From a gamma proteobacterium endosymbiont of Lamellibrachia anaximandri (GTDB lineage: Bacteria; Pseudomonadota; Gammaproteobacteria; Chromatiales; Chromatiaceae), in assembly GCA_016756835.1 (NCBI GenBank), contig JAESPE010000019.1:1-42188 (forward strand): 42,188 nucleotides of DNA, in the 5' to 3' direction. Of the stretch, positions 17,799 through 25,698 are shown in pieces (within the stretch, counting starts at the first letter, position 1; the number at the start of each line of letters is the position of its first letter). Below the pieces are notes generated by a model. The model saw nothing but the letters and a program-made list of their open reading frames with translations, was not told the DNA's origin and made no database searches. The position numbers and the translations under genes are program-made.

Positions 17799-18953
17799 AT
17801 GGCCTGGAATGAACCGGGTGGTGGTAATAAAGATCCCTGGAGCGGTAAAGGTGGTGACCAAGGTCCGCCGGATCTGGATGAAGTGGTAAAGAAGCTTCAG
17901 GATAAGTTTGGCGGCATGTTTGGTGGTGGGGGTGGCAAATCCAACGGCTCGGATTCCGGCGGTGGGATCAGTGGTCCCGGCGGTGTGGGTATCGGGGCGA
18001 TTGCTCTGGTCCTGCTGGTGATATGGATGGCTACCGGCATCTACATCATCGAACCGGCGGAACGTGGCGTGATCTTGCGTTTTGGCGCTTATTCCGAGAC
18101 GACTCAACCGGGGCCTCACTGGCATATCCCCTATCCGATTGAAGAGGTCTACAAGGTCAATGTCGACCAGATTACCTCATTCCGGCATAAGGCGACGATG
18201 CTGACGCGTGATGAGAATATCGTGGATATCGAGCTGACGGTGCAGTCCCGTATCCAGGACGCAGGGGACTATCTGTTCCAGGATCAGAATCCGGAGAAGA
18301 CTATTCGTGACGCCATCGAGACATCAGTGCGCGAAGTCATCGGTAAAAGCGATCTCGATTTCATCATGACCGAAGGGCGTAGCAAAGTTGCAGCTGACAT
18401 CAAACTCAAAGCGCAAAATATGCTTAACTTCTATAAGACCGGTCTTGAGATCACCAGTGTGAATACCCAACCGGCCAAGCCGCCGGAGCAGGTGAAGAGC
18501 GCCTTCGATGATGCCATCAAGGCTCGCGAGGACAAGGAGCGGCTGGAAAACAAGGCGGAGGCCTACGCCAACGAGATCGCGCCACAGGCACGTGGTGAAG
18601 CGGCACGCAAGATAGCGGACGGCAAAGCCTATCGAGACCGGGTCATCGCCGAGGCGGAAGGTGAGGTCAGTCGCTTTCTGGCAGTACTGAAAGAGTATGA
18701 AAAAGCACCCAGGGTTACCCGGGAGCGTCTCTACATCGACGCAGTTGAAACTGTACTCAGCCAAAGCAGCAAGGTCATGCTGGATACCAAAGAGGGCAAC
18801 AGCCTGATGTATCTGCCGCTGGACAAGATGATGGGTGGGACCGACGCTGGCTATCAATCCGGCGGTCGTGGCGGTTACACGCCTGAGGCGGCCAGAAAGC
18901 AGGTGCCGACACAAGAAACCCGTGACCAGAGCCGCGGCAGGAGGATCCGTTAA
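17799..18953 (+). CDS. hflK: FtsH-associated membrane protein HflK
   Basis: HflK is an SPFH/prohibitin-family protein that assembles with HflC into a large periplasmic-side cage around FtsH and limits its proteolysis. I chose ATG 17799 (MAWNEPGGGNKDPW, 384 residues), the family start, with GGAG nearby. A GTG 39 bases earlier is unlikely. The N-terminus is Gly-rich (GGMFGGGGGKSNGSDSGGG), one membrane helix follows (VGIGAIALVLLVIWMATGIY), and then the SPFH domain starts IIEPAERGVILRFG. A coiled-coil stretch (AREDKERLENKAEAYANEI) follows. The stop overlaps the hflC start by one base, so translation is probably coupled. Confidence 0.96.
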   Translation: MAWNEPGGGNKDPWSGKGGDQGPPDLDEVVKKLQDKFGGMFGGGGGKSNGSDSGGGISGPGGVGIGAIALVLLVIWMATGIYIIEPAERGVILRFGAYSETTQPGPHWHIPYPIEEVYKVNVDQITSFRHKATMLTRDENIVDIELTVQSRIQDAGDYLFQDQNPEKTIRDAIETSVREVIGKSDLDFIMTEGRSKVAADIKLKAQNMLNFYKTGLEITSVNTQPAKPPEQVKSAFDDAIKAREDKERLENKAEAYANEIAPQARGEAARKIADGKAYRDRVIAEAEGEVSRFLAVLKEYEKAPRVTRERLYIDAVETVLSQSSKVMLDTKEGNSLMYLPLDKMMGGTDAGYQSGGRGGYTPEAARKQVPTQETRDQSRGRRIR

Positions 18954-19819
18954 TGAAGAACATTAAATTGTTGGTTCCGCTGATTGCCGTGGTTGCCGTC
19001 GCTGTTTACGCTTCGACATTCGTCATCAACCAGTGGGAGATGGCGCTCAAGCTGCGACTGGGTGAGATCGTCGACAGCGACTATGAGCCGGGCCTGCACT
19101 GGATGGTGCCGGTATTGAACAATGTGAAGAAGTTCGACGGCCGTATCCAGACACTGGATGCCCGTCCCGAGCGTTTTCTGACCCTCGAGAAGAAAGACGT
19201 TATCGTAGACTCCTTCGCCAAGTGGCGTATCTCCAATGTGGCGCAGTTCTTCCGCTCAACCGGTGGCAGCGATGCCAAGACCTCTCGTCTGCTGGCGGAA
19301 CGCATCAATACCAGTCTGCGTAATGAGTTTGGTAAGCGGACTATTCAGGAGGTTATCTCCGGTGATCGTATCGAGATAATGGCGCTACTGACCAAGGACT
19401 CAGACGCCAAGGCGGCAGAGTTGGGCGTCGAGATCCTTGATGTGCGCGTCAAACAGATTGACTTGCCGCCGGAAGTGAGTGAATCCGTCTATGAGCGTAT
19501 GCGTGCCGAACGCGAGCGGGTGGCCAGGGATCTGCGGGCGAAGGGTGGCGAGGCATCGGAGAAAATCCGTGCCGAAGCGGATCGGGAGCGGGTGGTTATA
19601 GTTGCCGATGCCTATCGTGAAGCGGAGCAGTTGCGAGGCGAGGGTGATGGTAAGTCGGCAGAGATCTATGCCAAGGCCTATGAGCAGGATTCCGAGTTCT
19701 ATGCCTTCTATCGCAGCCTGAATGCCTATAAGAACAGCTTCAATAACCGATCCGATGTGATGGTGTTGCAGCCGGACTCTGATTTTTTCCGCTATCTTAA
19801 GAACCGCCAAGGGGAATAG
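18953..19819 (+). CDS. hflC: FtsH-associated membrane protein HflC
   Basis: HflC is the partner of HflK in the FtsH regulatory complex. The protein has 288 residues. A single N-terminal membrane helix (LLVPLIAVVAVAVYASTFVI) is followed by an SPFH domain (NQWEMALKLRLGEIV, EPGLHWMVPVLNNVKKFD). A helical region with repeated RAERERVARDLRAKGGEASEK-like sequence comes next, and the conserved end contains FYRSLNAYKNSF. The start ATG overlaps the HflK stop (TAATG). A strong double hairpin follows the gene, so the hflKC transcript likely ends there. Confidence 0.96.
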   Translation: MKNIKLLVPLIAVVAVAVYASTFVINQWEMALKLRLGEIVDSDYEPGLHWMVPVLNNVKKFDGRIQTLDARPERFLTLEKKDVIVDSFAKWRISNVAQFFRSTGGSDAKTSRLLAERINTSLRNEFGKRTIQEVISGDRIEIMALLTKDSDAKAAELGVEILDVRVKQIDLPPEVSESVYERMRAERERVARDLRAKGGEASEKIRAEADRERVVIVADAYREAEQLRGEGDGKSAEIYAKAYEQDSEFYAFYRSLNAYKNSFNNRSDVMVLQPDSDFFRYLKNRQGE

Positions 19820-19850
19820 ACAAGACTCTCTGGCTTTGGGACAATGAGCG

Positions 19851-19911
19851 GCGATCCACTGAGAAGATGCAGTGGATCGCCAGACAGGACCGGGATGATC
19901 CCGGTTTTTTT
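19851..19911 (+). terminator. Double hairpin and T-run after hflC
   Basis: A first hairpin (GCGATCCACTG at 19851-19861 with CAGTGGATCGC at 19870-19880) is perfect over 11 pairs. A second (ACCGGG/CCCGGT around 19889-19905) is followed by seven T. The second is a standard intrinsic terminator. The first may be an RNA stabiliser. Confidence 0.85.
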
Positions 19912-19922
19912 ATGGAAAACAG

Positions 19923-20108
19923 ATGTGGCACGATTTGTGGGTTGCACTGGCCTTGCTGCTGGTAATCGAAGGTATTTGGCCTTTCATCAATCCGGACGGC
20001 ATGCGTAGAATGATGGCGGCTATCGCACAGCAGGAGAGCCGTTCCCTGCGGGTCAGCGGCTTTATCAGCATGCTCTGCGGAGTAGCCCTGCTCTATCTGG
20101 TAAATTGA
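19923..20108 (+). CDS. DUF2065 small membrane protein (YjeT-like)
   Basis: This 61-residue protein has two hydrophobic helices (WVALALLLVIEGIWPFI and ISMLCGVALLYLV) around a short basic loop (GMRRMMAAIAQQ). That is the DUF2065/YjeT pattern. In E. coli yjeT also sits between hflC and purA, so the context supports the call. The function is unknown. It starts 11 bases after the T-run of the terminator and its stop overlaps a potential TTG start of hisZ, so it must rely on read-through or a small local promoter. Confidence 0.85.
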   Translation: MWHDLWVALALLLVIEGIWPFINPDGMRRMMAAIAQQESRSLRVSGFISMLCGVALLYLVN

Positions 20109-20116
20109 CGAAACCG

Positions 20117-21298
20117 ATGGAAAACGAGCGCTGGATACTGCCTGACGGCATTGAAGAAGTACTCCCCCCGGAGGCGGGCGTTATCGAACGCAAGCGCCGG
20201 GAACTGCTGGATCTGTACCATAGCTGGGGTTATGAGTTCGTTATCCCGCCGTTTGTCGATTTTCTCGACTCCCTGCTGACCGGTACCGGCAGCGATCTCG
20301 ATCTGCAGACCTTCAAGCTCACAGACCAGTTGAGTGGTCGCATGATGGGGGTGCGCGCCGATATCACGCCTCAGGCGGCGCGTATGGATGCCCATCATTT
20401 CAGCAGTGAAGAACCGAACAGGCTCTGCTATCTGGGTACCGTTCTGCACACCCGCAGTGATGGTTTTGCCGGTACCCGCAGCCCGTTGCAGATTGGTGCC
20501 GAGCTTTACGGCCATGCCGGCGTCGAGAGCGATATCGAAATCCTGCGTTTGATGATGAAGACCCTGGAGATGACCGGGGTGCAGAACGTCTATCTCGATC
20601 TCGGCCACGTCGGCATCTTCAAAGGTCTGGCCAGACAAGCGGGATTGAAAAAACATCAGGAGGCCGCACTGTTTGATGTCTTGCAGCGCAAGGCGTTGCC
20701 TGAAATCAATGAGTTGCTGCACACCTTCGAGCTGGACGAAAGCCACGCCGCCATGCTCTCCAAGCTGGCCGAACTCAACGGTGACGGCGCTCTTGCCGAG
20801 GCAGCTGAAGCCTTGCAGGCGGCGGATGAGCCGGTGCGCGAAGCCTTGGCTTATCTTACCAAAATGGCGGAACAGATTGCGGTTTGGCTGCCCAATGTCC
20901 CGGTGCATTTCGATCTGGCTGAGCTTCGTGGTTACCATTTTCATACAGGGGTGGTGTTTGCCGCCTTTGTGCCTGAGCGCGGCAAAGAGATTGCCCGAGG
21001 CGGCCGTTACGATCATATCGGCAAGGTTTTCGGCAGGGCGCGGCCTGCGACAGGGTTCAGCACCGATCTTAAGACATTGATGCTAATGGCGGATCAGGAG
21101 AGGGACATTCTGGATGAGCCAGCTATCTTTGCGCCCTGGTCCGGGGACCTGGTGCTGCAAGAGAAGATTACTTTTCTGCGGGCGGCGGGACGACGCGTTA
21201 TCTGCGCCCTGCCCGGACAACAGGGTGGAGCCAGGGAGATGGGCTGCAGCGAAGTACTGCGTTTGGATGGGGATAGCTGGGAACTGCACCCGGTTTGA
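20117..21298 (+). CDS. hisZ: ATP phosphoribosyltransferase regulatory subunit
   Basis: HisZ is a catalytically inactive histidyl-tRNA synthetase paralog that pairs with the short form of HisG for the first step of histidine synthesis. From ATG 20117 the protein has 393 residues; a TTG at 20105 would add four. Class II synthetase-like blocks are LPDGIEEVLPPEAG, GYEFVIPPFVDFLDSLL, MMGVRADITPQAARMDA and RGYHFHTGVVFAAF, then RGGRYDHIGKVFGRARPATGFS. The C-terminal anticodon-binding domain of true HisRS is missing, which separates it from HisS. Presence of HisZ implies a short HisG elsewhere in the genome. It sits before purA, as in many proteobacteria. Confidence 0.93.
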   Translation: MENERWILPDGIEEVLPPEAGVIERKRRELLDLYHSWGYEFVIPPFVDFLDSLLTGTGSDLDLQTFKLTDQLSGRMMGVRADITPQAARMDAHHFSSEEPNRLCYLGTVLHTRSDGFAGTRSPLQIGAELYGHAGVESDIEILRLMMKTLEMTGVQNVYLDLGHVGIFKGLARQAGLKKHQEAALFDVLQRKALPEINELLHTFELDESHAAMLSKLAELNGDGALAEAAEALQAADEPVREALAYLTKMAEQIAVWLPNVPVHFDLAELRGYHFHTGVVFAAFVPERGKEIARGGRYDHIGKVFGRARPATGFSTDLKTLMLMADQERDILDEPAIFAPWSGDLVLQEKITFLRAAGRRVICALPGQQGGAREMGCSEVLRLDGDSWELHPV

Positions 21299-21325
21299 TT
21301 TCCCGCAGCCAGCTGCAATGATCCT

Positions 21326-21348
21326 GTAGGAGCGGCGTCCCTACGATG
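21326..21348 (+). repeat. Single GTAGGAGCG-family intergenic repeat
   Basis: GTAGGAGCGGCGTCCCTACG, just after hisZ, matches the head of the paired elements at 32337-32404. It is one half-copy, with only a short internal GTAGG/CCTAC pairing. Confidence 0.45.
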
Positions 21349-21390
21349 TAATCAATGCTCCCGGTCTTGAGGGACCGTGAGACCATATGG

Positions 21391-21436
21391 CCGGAACAAC
21401 AGAACTGTTTTCCGGTGAATGAAAAACGGGTATAAA
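21391..21436 (+). promoter_or_regulatory. Hairpin and possible promoter of purA
   Basis: CCGGAACAACAG and CTGTTTTCCGG (21391-21415) form a stem with one bulge. TATAAA at 21431-21436, with a poor -35 (TTTTCC at 21408) 17 bases upstream, could start purA transcription. No PurR-type operator (ACGCAAACGTTTGCGT) is seen. Confidence 0.35.
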
Positions 21437-21455
21437 ACCCGACTACTAGGTTTGA

Positions 21456-22763
<1,308 letters not shown>

Positions 22764-22796
22764 ACAGGAGACCGGCAAGCATTTCCGTACAAATCC

Positions 22797-22883
22797 GTAG
22801 GCCTGATCAAGCGTAGCGGATCAGGCAGACAAATTGGAAGCACAGACTGTGTTTGCCGGTTCCGCAAGCTTGAACCGGCCTAC
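22797..22883. repeat. REPIN: two REP palindromes in inverted orientation
   Basis: The plus copy is GTAG (22797-22800), GCCTGATC, loop AAGCGTAGCG, GATCAGGC (to 22826). The minus copy at 22855-22883 reads, on the minus strand, GTAG, GCCGGTTC, loop AAGCTTGCG, GAACCGGC. A 28-base spacer separates them. The two copies have different stems, each internally complementary, and nearly the same loop. Confidence 0.85.
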
Positions 22884-22908
22884 GGTTACATTACGGTTCA
22901 ACTCCCCC

Positions 22909-24288
22909 ATGACACCTCGAAAACAACGCCTGCCATATTGCAAGGACAGCGCGTTGTTATTCGAGTCCATCCGCAATCTCCCCTGGCCGGTCTTTCTTGA
23001 CAGCGCCTATCCAATGACGTCGCAGGGGCGTTACGATATCCTCGCCGCCGATCCCACTGTGAGGTTGGTAACGCGTGGGGAGAAAACAGAGATACATACC
23101 CGCAACGATTCCACGGTTTCCAACCAGGATCCGCTGCAACTGCTCTATCATTATCTTGCGCCCGGTGGACAAACCCCCGACACTGATCTGCCCTTCACCG
23201 GTGGTGCCATCGGCTGGTTTGCCTACGATCTGGCGCGTCGTTTCGAAAAGCTGCCGGTATTGGCGGAAGATACCGATGGCCTGCCCGAGATGGTTATCGG
23301 CATCTACGACTGGGCGGTGGTCACCGATCATCAAACGGAGAGTACCTGGTTAGCAGGGCAGTGCAGGGATGCGGCAACCGGAGAGAACTGGGATCGGTTG
23401 GTCGATGAATTGAGCAGACCCTCAAACGCCACATCCGAGTCCTTTCATGTGACGGATATTCGCTCAAATCTGACGGAGAGTACCTACCATGACGCTTTTC
23501 AACGCATCCAGCGTTACATCCGCGATGGTGATTGCTATCAGGTCAACTTTGCCCAGCGTTTCGATGCAGAGGTGCAGGGTGAGCCCTGGGATGTGTATAA
23601 ACGTCTGCGCAAGGTCAATCCGGCGCCGTTCTGTGCCTACCTGGAGTCTCCCTACGCTACAATTATGAGCTCTTCGCCTGAGCGTTTTCTGCATCTCACG
23701 GGACGGCATGTGGAGACTCGTCCCATCAAAGGCACGGCACCACGCCATGAAAATCCCGGCGAAGACCGTATGTCTCTGGTGAAACTGAAAAACAGTGAAA
23801 AGGATCGGGCCGAAAACCTGATGATCGTCGACCTGCTGCGCAACGATATCGGTAAGGTCTGTGCGACGGGCAGTGTCGAGGTGAGCCGCCTGTTTGAGAT
23901 CGAGAGCTTTGCCCGAGTCCACCACCTGGTCAGTACGGTCGAAGGGGAACTTGCTGATGGGGAGAACGCACTCACCCTGCTGCGGGCTTGTTTTCCCGGT
24001 GGTTCCATTACCGGTGCCCCCAAGTTGCGGGCGATGGAGATCATCGAGGAACTCGAACCACAAAGGCGCGGCGTCTATTGCGGAGCCATTGGCTATATCG
24101 GATTCAATGGCGATATGGATACCAATATCGCAATCAGGACGTTGCTGCAGAGAGGCAATGGCCTGCAGTTTAGCGCAGGTGGCGGCATCATCGCGGATTC
24201 CACCGCTGAAGCGGAATATCAGGAGACCTATGACAAGGCGGCAGCGCTGTTTGAACTGCTTAAGGATCCTTTGGGGTCGGGTATTTGA
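22909..24288 (+). CDS. pabB: Aminodeoxychorismate synthase component I
   Basis: PabB converts chorismate to 4-amino-4-deoxychorismate, using ammonia from a glutaminase partner, for folate synthesis. From ATG 22909 the protein has 459 residues; the frame runs further upstream only through the REPIN. Chorismate-enzyme blocks are GAIGWFAYDLARRFE, RYIRDGDCYQVNFAQRF, the PabB-type PIKGT motif with Lys274 (TrpE has PIAGT), SLVKLKNSEKDRAENLMIVD, and PGGSITGAPKLRAMEIIEEL. The Lys in PIKGT favours PabB over anthranilate synthase. No glutaminase gene lies next to it. Its TGA directly abuts the stop of the convergent regulator gene. Confidence 0.93.
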   Translation: MTPRKQRLPYCKDSALLFESIRNLPWPVFLDSAYPMTSQGRYDILAADPTVRLVTRGEKTEIHTRNDSTVSNQDPLQLLYHYLAPGGQTPDTDLPFTGGAIGWFAYDLARRFEKLPVLAEDTDGLPEMVIGIYDWAVVTDHQTESTWLAGQCRDAATGENWDRLVDELSRPSNATSESFHVTDIRSNLTESTYHDAFQRIQRYIRDGDCYQVNFAQRFDAEVQGEPWDVYKRLRKVNPAPFCAYLESPYATIMSSSPERFLHLTGRHVETRPIKGTAPRHENPGEDRMSLVKLKNSEKDRAENLMIVDLLRNDIGKVCATGSVEVSRLFEIESFARVHHLVSTVEGELADGENALTLLRACFPGGSITGAPKLRAMEIIEELEPQRRGVYCGAIGYIGFNGDMDTNIAIRTLLQRGNGLQFSAGGGIIADSTAEAEYQETYDKAAALFELLKDPLGSGI

Positions 24289-24304
24289 TCAGGCATTGCT
24301 GATC
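24287..24304. terminator. Small hairpin spanning two convergent stop codons
   Basis: GATCAG (24287-24292) and CTGATC (24299-24304) pair around six bases. The pabB stop ends at 24288 and the regulator stop begins at 24289, so both stops share this stem. There is no T-run and the stem is short, so terminator function is tentative. Confidence 0.3.
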
Positions 24305-25698
24305 GTTGTCGGCTCCTCATCTTCATCGATTTCACCTGCGGGTGAGACGAGTTGGAACTGATTGATCATGCGCCGCAGTCGCGGTCTTGAAACCCCTAAA
24401 ATTTCACAGGCCCGGCCCTTGTGCCAGTGGGTGGCGTTCAGGACACGCGCCACATGCGCCATCTCCATCTCTTCCAGACTCCACTCGTCCATCGGTTTCT
24501 CTTTGGAATCCCGGGCGGTTGCTGCCGTGCCGCAGCAACGGATGTTGTCGGGTAGCAGATCACGGGTGATGTTGTCACCGGGGGATAGGGCGACACACTT
24601 CATCAGCAGATTTTCCAACTCACGCACATTGCCCGGCCATTGGTAGGACTCGAGACATTGGAGTACATCCCTGGAGATGTGAGTGACATTTCTGCGCAGC
24701 TCCTTGTTGATACGGCCGAGCAGTGTCTGGATGAGATCCATCAGATCCTCCTTGCGATCACGCAGCGGCGGCAGATGGACGTTCACCACCTGCAGGCGAT
24801 AGTAGAGATCCTCTCTGAAGTTTCCCCGTTTCACCTGCTCACTCAGGTCGAGATTGGTGGCGGTGATGACTCTTGCATCGGTGGATTGCGGCATCTTGGC
24901 GCCGAGCGGGGTGAACTCCTTGTATTGCAGCACCCGAAGCAGTTTTGCCTGCATTGAAGGGGAGAGTTCACCTACCTCATCGAGAAAGATTGTACCTCCG
25001 CTGGCCAGGGCAAACTTACCCTCCTGGCGATTGACCGCACCGGTAAAGGCGCCTTTCTCATGTCCGAACATATCGGATTCGAGCAGGGTTTCCACCAGTG
25101 CGGCACAGTTGATTGCCACAAACGGACCCTCGGGGTTTTCGCTGGAACGGTGGACGGCGCGCGCCACCAACTCCTTGCCGGTGCCGGATTCACCAGTGAT
25201 CAATACCGTGGCCGGGCTTTTGGCTACCAGTCCGATGGTCTTGAAAACCTCTTTCATAGCCCGGCTTCTGCCCACCATAGTGAGCGGGTTGCTGCCTTTT
25301 GGCGGCGCTTCTGTTGGTACCAGATCCTCTGTGCCGTCACGGAAGGCAAGTAGTTTTTCGATGGCTGCTTCCAGTTCGTCGATATCGAGGGGTTTGTGGA
25401 TATAGTCATCCGCACCCTTCTGCATCGCCTCGATGGTACTCTCCATGTCATGGAAAGCGGTGATCATGATGACATGGGTCACTGGGAAACGCTTTTTGAA
25501 CTCTGGCAGTCCTTCGAGGCCTGAGATTCCGGGCATGCGGATGTCGAGGATCACCAGTTCCGGCGTGTCAACATCAGCCTGCGCCAGTCCACTCTCCACG
25601 CTGTGAGCAACCTTGACATCGTATCCCTGGGTTTGCAGATGCAGTTGTAGCGTGCGACAGCTTGCAACGTCGTCATCCACGATGAGTATTTTGCTCAT
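24289..25698 (-). CDS. NtrC-family sigma-54 response regulator
   Basis: This 469-residue protein has three parts. The receiver domain has phosphoacceptor Asp52 (VILDIRMPG), the acidic DDD cluster (8-10) and Lys102. The AAA+ domain has Walker A GESGTGKE (169-176), the sigma-54-contacting GAFTGA loop (216-221) and Walker B TIFLDEVGEL. A Fis-type helix-turn-helix lies at the C-terminus (ACEILGVSRPRLRRMINQF). It would activate sigma-54 promoters from upstream sites when phosphorylated. It overlaps the kinase gene by four bases (ATGA), so they form a two-component pair. The two -24/-12 promoters near 38156 and 38590 are obvious candidate targets, by proximity. I cannot assign it to a named subgroup. 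Confidence 0.93.
   Translation of the reverse strand: MSKILIVDDDVASCRTLQLHLQTQGYDVKVAHSVESGLAQADVDTPELVILDIRMPGISGLEGLPEFKKRFPVTHVIMITAFHDMESTIEAMQKGADDYIHKPLDIDELEAAIEKLLAFRDGTEDLVPTEAPPKGSNPLTMVGRSRAMKEVFKTIGLVAKSPATVLITGESGTGKELVARAVHRSSENPEGPFVAINCAALVETLLESDMFGHEKGAFTGAVNRQEGKFALASGGTIFLDEVGELSPSMQAKLLRVLQYKEFTPLGAKMPQSTDARVITATNLDLSEQVKRGNFREDLYYRLQVVNVHLPPLRDRKEDLMDLIQTLLGRINKELRRNVTHISRDVLQCLESYQWPGNVRELENLLMKCVALSPGDNITRDLLPDNIRCCGTAATARDSKEKPMDEWSLEEMEMAHVARVLNATHWHKGRACEILGVSRPRLRRMINQFQLVSPAGEIDEDEEPTTISNA

Noticed and set aside
22834-22908. Extra 25 codons upstream of pabB
   Set aside because: They run through the REPIN, start at TTG without a ribosome site, and do not resemble PabB N-termini.
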